Origin: Chrysomallon squamiferum
Lineage: Eukaryota > Mollusca > Gastropoda > Neomphalida > Peltospiridae
Assembly (NCBI GenBank): GCA_012295275.1
Contig: CM022672.1
Coordinates: forward strand, 13,577,995-13,641,994
Direction: 5' to 3'
DNA length: 64,000 bases
In this document: positions 23,590-37,671 of the stretch, in pieces
How the letters are laid out: each line of letters begins with the position of its first letter
Position numbering within the stretch: the first letter of the stretch is position 1
Made by a program: the position numbers and the translations under genes
Notes under the pieces: model-generated
What the model was told of the DNA's origin: nothing
What the model saw: only the letters and a program-made list of their open reading frames with translations
Database searches by the model: none

Positions 23590-26500
23590 ATAATAATAAT
23601 AATAAATAAAGTAAAATTTTCTGTTTGATATTAAATATGAGAAAATACAAAAATTAAAATGACCATATGAAAATTTGCAATAAATTATAACTATCTTCTA
23701 TTTTCAGTAAGGCAAAAAAAAAACACCATCTCTCCATATTGGTTCCATATTGGAAACAAAACTACATTTAGCTTTAATAACAAACAATCATAAAATGCCA
23801 AACAATAAATATAAATGAAAAAAAACCAGATAATACATAGATTTAAAAGGTGCAATACAACTGGGTATAACTTACCTCTGAGCTTCAAGTTTTGCTCTAG
23901 TCGCTATTTTTGTCATTTGCTCCGACTGTCTGCCGAATCGAGCTAGCGCCTCTAGCGCCCTCTGCAGGGCAAGTTTCCCTTCTCTGTCGATGTAGTCTTC
24001 AGCTGCTTCCAGCGCCACCTGGGCACGCGCAATTGCATCCTCGGAAATGTTGATGTCGCCGATCGTTTTCGACGCAGCATCGTCTGCAGCCCTGATGCTC
24101 TGTGTTATCTGACCTGTTTTCTTCACAACTTCGTTGAGCGCAGCACGAAGATCCTGTAACTGTTTACCTATTGAACCATCGCCACCTGGAACGGGAAAAA
24201 AACACACCAGTAAATTAGTGATTTACCATAATAGAGGTTTCCAACAACAGTGATTATTATTTTTAATTTGGAATGGTTAAAGATATCTAATAATAATAAT
24301 AATAATAATAATTTATGTTTTTATTTGCAAAATGAGATTTTGATAATGTATATATATATTTCATCAATAGTTTATAGATGTATTTTTTTTTTAACTCTTT
24401 AGCTTAACAATACTTGTAGTGATCAAAATTCTGGATCTTAAGTGACATATATATTCATATATAATCAAAATTAGCTATATCTAGTAATAAACAATAATAA
24501 TTAATTAAAATAAAGATAATCACAAAATTATTAGTCATAAAATATTCATCAATACATCCATCACACATTAATTATTAACATTTAGATTTTAATTAATTAT
24601 AAGAAAGTTTTATTACATATGTAGTATATAAAAACTGTTATATATAAAAAAATTATTACATATGTAGTATATAAATATTATTACATATGTAGTGTATAAA
24701 AACTGTTATATATGTAGTATATAAATATTATTACACATGTAGTGTATAAAAACTTATATATAGTATATAAAAAATTACTCTTAGTAAGATTTAAAAATGA
24801 TACTTACTTGAAGCTCCCCGTGCATCACCTAACAAAACATTGACAGACGCATTCACAGCCTTCATGTAGGTGATAAACTCAGTGTCGTTGAACAGGCTGG
24901 GGTTGTTGCCGATGTTGTTGATGAGGTTGGTCAGCTCTCTCAGTTTAGTGCGATGGATGTTCACTTGTTCTTGAACCAAATCATAGCATCTTGGACAGTC
25001 TAGAAACACCAATAACAAAACATCCATAAATAAATAAATAAATAAATAAATAGATAAATAAGACAAAGAACTTTCAAATATAAATTGAGAACAATCAAGT
25101 AATTTTAATAACTTTTAAAAAAAACTGAAACAGACTGCAATAAACTTAATCTTTTTTAAATTGTATTTTTTACCTAACTTCTAAATAAATAATAAATAAC
25201 TTAGAACATCTAGAAACACCAAAGATAAAACATAAATAAATAAATAAATAAATAAATAACACAAAAACAAATTTCAAATATAACTGAACAATCAAGTAAT
25301 TAAAATAAAAACAACAACTGAAATAAACTCCAATAAACTTAATCTTTTGTAAACAGTATTTTTTATCACTCTTACCTATATTTTCTTTTTCTAACTTTTA
25401 AATAACTAATAAACGACTGTTATAACACGAACCTATACAACCAGCTGTTATGTTGTACTTGTTTTCCATACAACGGTCACATCGTCGCCCATCAACATTG
25501 GTTCTGCATGGACAGTTGCCGTACTCATCACACTGGAGATCAAGAGATCCCTCTGGCTCACAGTTACAGGCTGTAAAATAGAAACAGTGATGACTTTTTA
25601 GTGATTATATAGAAAAATGTCACATATGTATAGCATACTAAATGTATTACTTATATAGCATATTAAAATTATTACATATATAGCAGATTTAAATAATAAC
25701 ACAATATAAAAATAATTGTTACATATATGTCATATAAATATTATTACATAAATAGTACATACATGTAAAACCTGCTACATTTGTGTCATAAATTATTATA
25801 AAAAATTGTTAAATATGTACAATATAATTATTACATACTTACTATAAAAATATTATATATGTAATAAAAAAATGTAACAAAAAATATAGCATATCATAAT
25901 TGTTATAGGTGCAGTAAACGAACATTATAATACAAATGTAAGTAAAAATTAATTACATTTTAAATAATTACTAAGAAAAACCATGATTAATAAATATATC
26001 AATAATTTTATATATATAAAATAAGAAATAACTAAAAAAAATTATTAAATGCATTTCATAATTAAATAATTATTTGATCTATTATCAGTTACCTTGACAA
26101 CCACTGGGTGAAAATCCGAAGTAGTATTTCTGACAGGTGTTGCACCTGCGTCCAGTCACACCTGGTTTACAAGAACACACACCTGTATCCTCTTCACAGG
26201 TGTAATTAAGAGACCCCACCCTATCACAGTCACAACTCTCACAACCTGAAAATTGTAATCATTTTATTATCTTGTTTTTTCATAATAGTAATTAATGGTG
26301 TATCAGTCTGTATTATTTAAAATCAAGTTTTGTATAAGCAGTTAAGTTTATATTTAAATATGATTTTCTTTCTAGAAAATTATCTAACAAAAAGATATTC
26401 TTTTAAACTGATTATGGAAAAAAGATACAACTTTTATTTATTTATTTATTTATTAATTTATTTATTTATTTAATTAGTTACTTATTTACTTATTTATTTA

Positions 26501-28121
26501 TTTATTTATTTTGTTTTGTGAAATATAAAACAAAACAAAACATTAAACAGGTGTAAAGCATTGCTTCTTTACCTTTTAATTTTTCAGCACCCAATTTCAA
26601 TTAATTTTTAAAACTGCAGCCCTTGGGTTAAATTTTATATTTTAATGGAAATGAGATATAATTATATAGTGTAATTATAATCATTTACACAATATAAATT
26701 ATATAGCTTTTGACTGTCATTACCCATCTTGAAAATCACAGCAGCTGAAGTAAGTAACATAAAGAAAATTACTTTGTTTATATACAAAGTTAGTTTTTAC
26801 CTTGAGCACTGACCAGATTCCAGTAGCCAGTCATACACTGGTTACACTGCTGACCTCTGACATTGGGCAGACAAGGACACTGACCAGTGGGGTCACAGGT
26901 TAGAACTCCAGCCTGGATTGTTCCCAGAGGGTAACAGTTACATGCTAAAAAAAATAAAAACAGTTTTCTTGTTAAAATACTGGCATAATGCTAAGGTATT
27001 TTTTAATGATTTTAAATGCATATAATTTTATTTTATTTTATTTTATTTATTTTTTTACTTGAAAAAACCAAATTAAGTTATTAAATTGTCAAAAGCATAT
27101 CTGAAAAAAAAATAAAAAATGACGTTACTCAAAGAAAAGAATATTTTTATTGCCAAATAAGTAGTATGACATTAGTTTTATTCCTATACAGGTTTTTTGA
27201 TCATATTTTGTGAAAAAACATTTTACTAAAAATAAAAAATCTATCAGTATTGTAATACTCTATAAAAAAAAAGAAGAAGACAGAAAACAAAAACCACTTA
27301 CGTTGACACTGCCCTTTGGGTAAAGAAACAGCATCACCATAGAAACTAGGCAGACATTTTTCACAGTAGAATCCAGCAGTGTTGTAAATACATTTCAGAC
27401 ATTCACCAGTAGTTCTGAAATATAAATTTCATTTTTAAATTTATTTTACTAAATAATCATCTAAGATCTTCTTAAACAAAATCATCAGTTTTATTTATTT
27501 TATTTTTTTTTTTTTTTATCATTTCCATTTTTACATACAGAAATAATGAACCAACAAGTTTTTTTATTGTACATTAATATTAAACAGCCAGAATCTGAGA
27601 CAAATAATACAGAAAATGGAATTTGTGGCTTTAGTCTAAATATAAAACTTGCTGGAGTATCTGATGGTAATTTTTGAGTACTGGACTCACGTATTGCAGT
27701 TTCCAACAGCATTGGGGTCGATGTTGTCATTGCAGAAACATTTCTGACACGGTCTGCGATTTGCCGGGTCTCCAAAGTAACCATCCAAGCAAAGTTCACA
27801 CTTGTTTCCTGCGAAACAAAATACTTTCTTTAAAACTTATATTTATTTCAAAAACTATATATGTTATAATGCTATTTTATCATTGGTTTTAAACAGAATA
27901 ATATCTGAGGTTTGCCATTAGCTATAAAATAATTTTAAAGATTAATTAAAGATGTAAAAAAGGACCATAGTATGTTAGATGATGTGTTACTGTTTGATGC
28001 TGATAATGTTGTTACAAGCCAAATAGAATCATTTACAGGTGCAAACACATGTGAAATATATTTTTTTTTAACATACAAAAACATTTCTGTAGCATCACTC
28101 ACACACACGTACAGACAGACA

Positions 28122-28174
<53 letters not shown>

Positions 28175-29155
28175 AACACAGTTCAGACATTATTGTAAGG
28201 AACAATTTGTGCTCTTGAATAATTTCCTTCAAACATTACTCCCAAAAAATTTAAACATACAAATTATAAAAAAAATATATATATTTATATCTATATGCCT
28301 TTATAATCTATATTTTTATATTTACACATGAACATTTATAAGATACAGATCAAATATTTTAAGTATAACAAATATTGATTGTGAAAACAAAAATACACTT
28401 ATTTATACATTAACCCCCACACCTCCATAGCCCTCTGCACACTCAGTACAGACCACTTCACTGTTGGGCAGCTGGACACAAGCTCCACCTCCAGGGCAGG
28501 GACAAGGCTTGCAGTCCTGTGGGGTCCCTTGACGAGCATCACCATAGTAACCAGGTGCACACTGATCACAGAAGTCACCGACAGTGTGGTGCTGGCAAAT
28601 ACATCGTCCTGCGATTGGAATCAGACGCGTCACATTTCAATACAAACAAGCAAAAATTCTCAAAAATTATTTCTAATCCATTTTACCTTTTTTTTTTTTT
28701 TTTTTTTTTTTCTGGTTTCAAAACTCATTACCTCTTCACAAATACGAAAAAATACTTCCAGTGTTTTCTAAATAATGATTTTAAAAATTAAAATGTGTTG
28801 ATAATTTAAGTAATTCACAAAGGAAGTCAACATCAAGTTGATTACTTACCACTGTTTCCATCACAGACGTCCGAATGACCATTGCAGACGCAGGGTACAC
28901 AGGTGGCAAAGGGGCCACCATTTGGTGGGTCTCTCTTGAATCCCGGGGCGCAGGACTCACAGAACTGACCCACATACCCCTCCGGGCAGGTACACTGCTC
29001 CACCCAGGTGGCTTCGTCGCCAGCATTGAAACCACGGCGAGCTGTCTCCAGTTTAACATCGTCAATAAAACCAACACCTGTCAGAAAATAATTATAAATG
29101 AATAATTATTATCGCTACGATTGTTCTTGTTGTTTCTCTTCTTCTTATCATTACT

Positions 29156-29195
<40 letters not shown>

Positions 29196-30799
29196 GTTGT
29201 TGTTGTTGTTGTTATTCTTGATATTATTATTATATATATGATGGCTTATAAAATAACAAATAGAACAATTTTTTTTTTTTCTTAAATTTATATATTATTT
29301 ATTCTACAATCACAAGCCTTAAAATCTTTTAACATAATTCTTCTTTATTAATTTCCTTTTCTTTTCTCATTCATTTTTTTTTTTCTCTTTGGTTCTTTAT
29401 TTTTTTTTTCTCACACAATTGTTATTGCAGTAGGAATGTAAGAAAATATCTCAGATAATACATTATCCTCAGAATTCTGCATTTCACAAATCTAATGATG
29501 AAAGATTTCTTTTTCTGTGTTTTGGCGGATACATTTCAATTCTTTGAAAAACAGTCACTTTTGGTTACTTCAAAAATGTTCCTGACAATGTTAGAAAATA
29601 TTTTCTTGTTTATAATACAAAATCTTTTTTTTTTCCTAATTCAAACAGTTTTTCAAATAAATAATAATAATAATAATAATAAAAATAAATAGATTTTCTT
29701 CAAAAACACTTTTTTTACCTTGTGGATTGTACGTTGCTCTGATCTTTAATGCAGTGACATTGGCCAGAATTGCAATCATATCCTCAGCTTTAAGTCTGGG
29801 AGACCACTGGTAATCTGGATGTTCGTGCAGTCGGAATTTGAAATCATGTTTTTCCACTGTGGGCATGGGATTCCCTCCTCCAAAGATAGGCAGTGAAATC
29901 TGCTGACCTGCTCCTTCGATGACAACATCAATAATAGAAGCTCTGGCACTCTGTTCACCAATTCTGAGGTTGAATCTTAAAAACTGGTTGTAGCTGAATC
30001 TCTGGTCACCAAGGTAACGACCTGAAACAGAAAAAAACATCTGACAGTAAGTAAAAAAAAAAAAAAAAAAAAAAAAAATTACTTTTTTCTTCATTGAGAA
30101 TAATGTCTGAAGAAATCTATCAAAAATGTATTTTGTTTTTTTCATATTGTATAAAACATTTTTAAAATAATTTCTCAAATTAAATTTATTTTTATTATTT
30201 TTTTTATATTCAATGATTTTATCCTATTATATAATAATAATGACAAATTTTTGAATACATAAAATGTATTTATGGTATTTCTTCAGTAATAGTGGCACAA
30301 CATTTTAAGAAATATTACCTGTGTTTTTAAAAAGTAAAATTTTATTTTTAATTTTTATTTACCTGGAGCAAGAAAATATATTGGATCTGAACTTTCAGCT
30401 GACACTCCGAGATTCTGAGTATACCCATTATACTGAGTCTCAATGACATTGCCACGGCGATCCACAGCCGTCCATCTTTGTTTTCCTGCAAGTTTATTAA
30501 AGTTTAGGAAATTTAATTATTTAAACAATCAGTTAACAACCAAACATGAAGTATTAATAATACATGGTGTTTATTTCCTGGGTAACCTAATGACATGAAA
30601 AGAACAGATTATTTTATGTTACGAATATTTAATACTGATCCATCATATAAATATGATCAGTAAAGAGTAACTGATTAATTATATTGCATGTTGTTCGTAC
30701 TTATGTTTAAGAAAAAGTTAAGTGTTTGTCATGAATTCAATATATAAATTTTAAAATTTAGGAAATTCAAATAATAATAAAATATAAACAAAGAAACAA

Positions 30800-30864
<65 letters not shown>

Positions 30865-33800
30865 CAATAATAATAATAAAGAAAAAAGAAAAAAAACCCA
30901 GTATAGTACAAAAAACAAAATCATGTAAATGAAAGTTAAGAGATTACTCGTAATAAGAAACAATGACTATTTTCTATGAATTCTTTAAAATTATTTGTTT
31001 GTAATGTGTACCTGTCTCAAAATCTGAAAGTATGCTTCTAGCATAGTAACCAGGTGCACTCTGACAAATGGTGGAATGCGAGTAACAAAAACACGGTACA
31101 CATCCAAAAGGGTTGGCTTCACTCAGTCCAAAGAAACCTGGTTTACACCTTCACAATTAAAAAAGAAAAACAACAAAAGAACTATAACAACAGTATTTTG
31201 AAGAAAAACAACCAAAAATGAAATTACTGAAAACAAAATTTGGAATAATTTTGTGACATGCTGATAAAACGTAAAGGAATACTAGGTTCGTGTTTTATTT
31301 TAAAATATTTCAGTTAAAAAGCAACTACTGAAGAAAACTGTATAAATATACAAAGCAAGCTTTTGCCTTTAAATAGGTGAAATTATGATATGTAGTTAGA
31401 GACACCTTCTCTTCCAAGTATACGCACACACACATGCATGCACACACACACACACACACACACACACAACGTGAAAAACCACTTTTGCCTGGTTTCTGAT
31501 TGGACTTAGCTGTCATAAACAGGTTTAACTGAAAGTTATGTATGATATTTCATACCCAGTGACACATATAACAGATATTACACAGGCCAGTGTGAAATAC
31601 ACTACTTACGTGTCACAGTTCTGTCCCTCCACATTCTCTTTACATGTGCAGACTCCAGTTCTTGTGTCACATCGAGGCTCATTGTTGTAACTGCCTGCCA
31701 CAGAACATGAACACGGCCTACGGAAGGAAAAAAGAAAGACAGATTATTCACCATCAGTTTTATTGTAACAAACGTCAGCCAGAATTTCAGTTTTTATAAT
31801 CCTTTGGTTACCGACAGTATAGATATTTGAGAAGTCACATTTCAAAATCATATTTCATAAAATCACCATTATAAATTATCAACATAAGGGTCACTGACTA
31901 TTTTGGTTTATTAATAAGAAGAGAATATATTTTAGAAAATTATTCTGCATGTTAAAATCTTATTAACTGAGAACTGCAGTTGGAACCGGATAAACCCGTA
32001 TTAAGTGACTGTCTTATGCATAATATGGTCACAGAATCCAACAACACATAAAACAAACTTTTGTGTCTTATTAATATTTAATTAACAGCAATTAATATTT
32101 AGTTGATTATTTCAGAAGTAATTTAAAAAAACAAAATCATATTGGTTAAATTATGAAGAGTATAGCAAAAAATGTGCTGATTAAGATTAACTGAACTATA
32201 ATTAAGCTATAGACATTTTTTATGAAAAGAACTTCATTTCATATTTTAATTTTTTTTTTTATTTACATTCTTGTTCTGACATGTAAGAAGTAAACAATGA
32301 CAATTTGTTCAAATGCTTAACAAAAAAAAAAAAAAAATAATAATAATAATAATTAAAAAAAAAGCAATTTAATTTTCTGCAAATTAAACAATCTGCTATG
32401 AATATCTGACACTGTGTGACCGCCCATTCTAACGTTTCTATTTGCTGATGGCTTTTATTACCTGGTCGCAGGTAAAAAGTCGCACAGGTAATTTAGCAAG
32501 CTATCTAATTTCACCTCAATACCACCTGTAGATAAAATGACAATGAAGTATCCAGTGTCAAAACAAAATAACCGAGGTCAGCAGGACTGAGTTACCAGCG
32601 AACCTCCTTGTGGGAAGGTATTGAGTTTGCATGTCACACCACAAAAGGTTTTTGTTTTCCACTCGTTCGGATGTGTAATTCAAAAAGGTTGCAGAAATAC
32701 GTGGACGTCAGTGATTTACGAAGTGTTACTAATTTACAGACTTATGACACATTTCTGTCATGAAGATGTCTTTTTAAAGCAGTCATTATTTTGTGCACGC
32801 AAATAATGCAAACACAGTTTATATACAACCTTAACACAAACATGTATACATACTTATATAACAAATGCTTAAAAAAATTTATCTTGATTTATTAATTAAA
32901 CATACGTGCATGCACTCACATTTAGAGTTGTATACAAAATGATGAAGACAAATAGATGAAGTTTGAAATATTTTTTTTTTTATGCAATATGCTAAAGGAA
33001 TACACTAATACTAATTATAAACAAGATATTTTTTAAACATAATCATTATGCTTCTGAAATTGGTTGGACAGAAGGACTGACAGACATACACACTTATGTA
33101 CAAAAAGATAACACAAACAACACAGATAAATAGAAACATACAGACAGATGCACATATAAAGACACAGAAAATACGCATATATTCATTTATTCATACACAT
33201 ACACATATCAATAGATATACAATATACATACACGCATGTACACAGACACACACATATACACATATACATACAAACATACAGGCAGACAGTCACACACACA
33301 CAGATATATACACAGGCAAGGCAAACATACTGACTGACAGACAGAGATATAAATACACAAACGGAACTGATTAGAGCAACTATCTAATAACTCAACAAGA
33401 ACTCATCTGCTCTGTAACAGGTCATTCCTGAAATACAACATTCATTCCAGGAACACCTCATTTCACCTGTCTGTGGATGACTCACCTGCACCCGTAGTTG
33501 CTGAAGTCGTAGAAATTGGGAGCACACCTGTCACACTTATCACCTGACACACCTGGCTTGCACCTACATCGGCCGTCCTGACCACACTGCTGACTCTCAG
33601 AGCCTGAAAATTAAAACAGGTAATTAAAAATACAGTAGTACAAGATGAAAGAAAATAATAAATGTTTAAAACATTTCTGGTTGATTTTATTTATATTATT
33701 GGTTTTGTTGTTGTTGTTGTTTGTTGGGCAGGATTTGTTTTCTGTTTGTTGCTTTTATAAAATTTAATATATTTTTTAATATATATGTTTGATATGGTAT

Positions 33801-36800
33801 TGTATTAACAGCCAATCAGTCATAACTATTGTTCTTTATATAAGGGTCAGCTTAATATCTTATTACTGATATATTAAACTGATAATTTCGTAAGAAATGC
33901 ATTCATGTAGGTTCCTGTTAAAAATAATAATGATAATAATTTTAAAAATATATAAAAATTAAAAAAATCTGAAAAACACTATAACTGTAGTTGCATTAAC
34001 TGCAACATAAAATGCAATTTTAAATTTTATCATGAACCTTTACTTTAAAAATATTTCCAATTAAAATTCTGCATACATTCCACTTACTTATATTCAATTA
34101 AACTTTCCATATTACATAAAACATGAAAACAATTAAACCATATTTTTTTTTTTTTTTTTTTAAAACCCATTAAATTTTATTAATTGAAATTGAAACATTC
34201 AATATTATTGTAATTTTTTTAAAATGTTTTAGTACTGTCGGAATAAATTATGAGAATAGAAGTTATTAATTTACAAACTAATAATGACTTTTGTTTACCT
34301 GTGGGGTTACACCTGCAGTCAACACATCTGTTTTCTGGCTGTCGTCTGTAGTGGTTGGGCAGACACAGTTCACAGTGCACGCCGTCAGCGTTGTCGCGGC
34401 AGTCTACACAGTGTCCGCCGTGGCCAGTGCGCTGATACAGCTCCTGGTCAAAGTAACACTTGTCAGAAAGTCCCTTACAGTCGCAGGCTGAAATAAAGTA
34501 ATTTAGAAAAGTTGTCAAATATTGTTAAAAAATAAAAATAAATCTATATTCTGTAACATACTATGTAGAAAAAGTAACATTTGTTAGAATGTCCCTTACA
34601 AACACAGGCTAAAATAAAATAATGGAAAAAAGTGTTAAATATTGTTAAAATATAAAAACAAATATATACTCATTCATTCTGAAACCATCAATCTATAAAA
34701 AGAAACATTTGTCCTAAAGCCCATAAAAGTCATAGGTTAAATAAATAATTTAGAAAAGTGTTAAATATTGTTAAATGCAAAAACATTAAAATAAAATCAG
34801 TTATATACTCTTGTATTCTGTAATCTTCTACAAAAAGTCATTTAATAAGTTTATCGTGTTCCAACCTGAAATACCTCCTCGTTGACATAACTCAGTCTAC
34901 ATTTTTAACATGCAATATGATTTTCAAAAACATTTCCTTCCTATTAGTAAAACACAATAAATTTTATCAAGCATAATTGTAATCAAAATAAATAAATAAA
35001 CAAACAAACAAAAACAATTCTAAATAAACAAAGTCCTTCAATACATTAACAAAAATATAATCAAAATAAATAAATAAACAAACAAACAAAAAACAGTCAC
35101 TTTACTTTCTACTTACTGTGTCATTTTTTAAAGTCCTTCAGACAGATAGTAAGCATTAACAAAAATATAAAAATTATTTAAACTTTTGACTCATGAGTCA
35201 TGTTTTATAAAAAGATGAGTAAAAATAAATATAAAATAAACAACAAAAAACTCTAAAATAAATTAAACTAATGCCTTTTCTTCTTTTAAAATATAAATAT
35301 ATATATCTAAAATAAATATATAATAAAAGGAAATTATGCAAAGTTTATTTTTCTTCTTAAATTTGTTATATGACTTCAAAGCTGCAAATATACATATATA
35401 AATTGTTCGTTTTGCTTTGTTTTTTAAATAAGCATTAAAAAAAAGAAGAAAAAAAACCCATCAGAGAACTGAAAATGGATGTCTGAATAACTGTAAGCTG
35501 GCTTCTATCAGACACATTCATGCATGCCTGTCATAGGCTTACACTGTGACAGCTACAAAGTTTTGTTGAAGTCAGTGAGATGTTAATTTACATTATACAT
35601 TACAGTTTAGGTAAAACTAAAATCCATGAAAAACCATAATATTATTATTAGTTATTAAAAACTTTTGTAAACATTCCTGGAGTAATACAGTGAAACCTCT
35701 CCAAACTGGACACTCACTAAACTGGGATTCCTCCAAAACTGAATGATTTACAAACAGTCCTTTGATTTATCAAATATTAAAATGTAAAACCTAAGTGAAC
35801 CAAACACACATGTCCAATCCAAACATTTTACTTGGTCATAACAGTGTTCAGTTTTGAAGAGTTTCACTGTTTTACATATGTAAACATTAACAATGGTATC
35901 TTTGAAAAGATATGATATATTATTAAATAATCTATATGAACACTTAAGAAACAATATTGTTAGTTGATTTATATATATTATATTATATTATAATATCATT
36001 ACATTACATTACATTATATTATATATTATTATATTATGTTTTATTGTATTTTTTATAAATGCAAACATTAATGGGATACTTACTAACATATACAACACTG
36101 TTAATCTATGTAAACACTTAAGAAATACCACTGTTAGTAGATAAGTAAGTAAAGAGATATGGAATAACACTGTTAATTGACATTGTATAACACTGATAAC
36201 AAGTTACCAGAAGCCTATGTAATTCTGGTAAAATGACATCTATATAAAACTGGTCCAAAGTTATTAGACACCTATTTGACACTGCTATGAAGTTATCAGA
36301 CACCTACATAAAACTAGTAATAAGTTATCAGACACCTACATAACATTGGTAATAGGTTATCAGACACCTATATAACATTGGTAACAGGTTATCAGACACC
36401 TGTGTAACATTGGTAATAAGTTATCAGACACCTGTGTAACATTGGTAATAAGTTATCAGACACCTATACGACATTGGTAACAGGTTATCAGACAATAAGG
36501 TTTATCAGACACCTATATAACATTGGTAACAGGTTATCAGACACCTGTGTAACATTGGTAACAGGTTATCAGACACCTATACGACATTGGTAACAGGTTA
36601 TCAGACACCTATACAACATTGGTAACAGGTTATCAGACACCTATACAACATTGGTAACAGGTTATCAGACACCTGTGTAACATTGGTAATAAGTTATCAG
36701 ACACCTGTGTAACATTGGTAATAAGTTATCAGACACCTGTGTAACATTGGTAATAAGTTATCAGACACCTACCTAAACATTCATGGGCATCTCTCTCTGT

Positions 36801-37591
36801 TGCTCTCCTCCACGGCCGGTCATTGTAGAATGGCAAACATTCCTCGCAGTTTGGACCCTGGGTGTTGTGCTCACACTTACAAAGCAGAGAGTCTTCCAGT
36901 CCCTGCCCTGTCACCAGTTCACACCTGTTACTGTGACCGTTACATTTGCACCTGCAATTAAATTATAATGTTTATATATAAATAAAATGTTATCATTATC
37001 TTTTTGATTTTTTTTTTTTTTTTTTTGGATTTTTTTAAAATTATTAATACATCTTTATCATTTTTAATATTATTCTAATCATAAACATCATCATCCATTG
37101 CTCAGCTTCAAATGTATACTAAACTATATGTTAATGTTTCAGTATTTCCAATTCTGTTTACTTATTATCTCGTTTGAATATAATTGTTTTGTTCTTCTTT
37201 TATTATTAGTATATTTTGACTATAAATATATTATTATCAAAAATGATTGCTTATAATAATTTAACAGAAAAAGAAAATAAGAAAGAAAAAAAGAAAAAAC
37301 AAAATCTCCACTAAAACAAAAAACCCCACTCAGTCTGATGACGTACCTTGCACCTACAGCTAAATCTGAAATGGCATAAAAATATGACTTGAGTACTTGT
37401 GGGTCTCCGAACACTTCATCTCCAAATGTGTTCATGCGGGTAAGTACTATCCTGATTTCTGAGGCTGTTACCCAGTCCTATAATTGAATAAATGAATAAA
37501 TAAATAAATAAATGAATGAATGAATGAATGAACACAGAACAGGAGAAAAAGAGAAAATGAGAGAAAACAGGAAAAGACAAAGTCAAAGAAA

Positions 37592-37671
<80 letters not shown>

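Noticed and set aside
36180-36772. CRISPR-like regular repeats
   Set aside because: Eukaryotic context, no unique spacers; units are contiguous 31-bp minisatellite.
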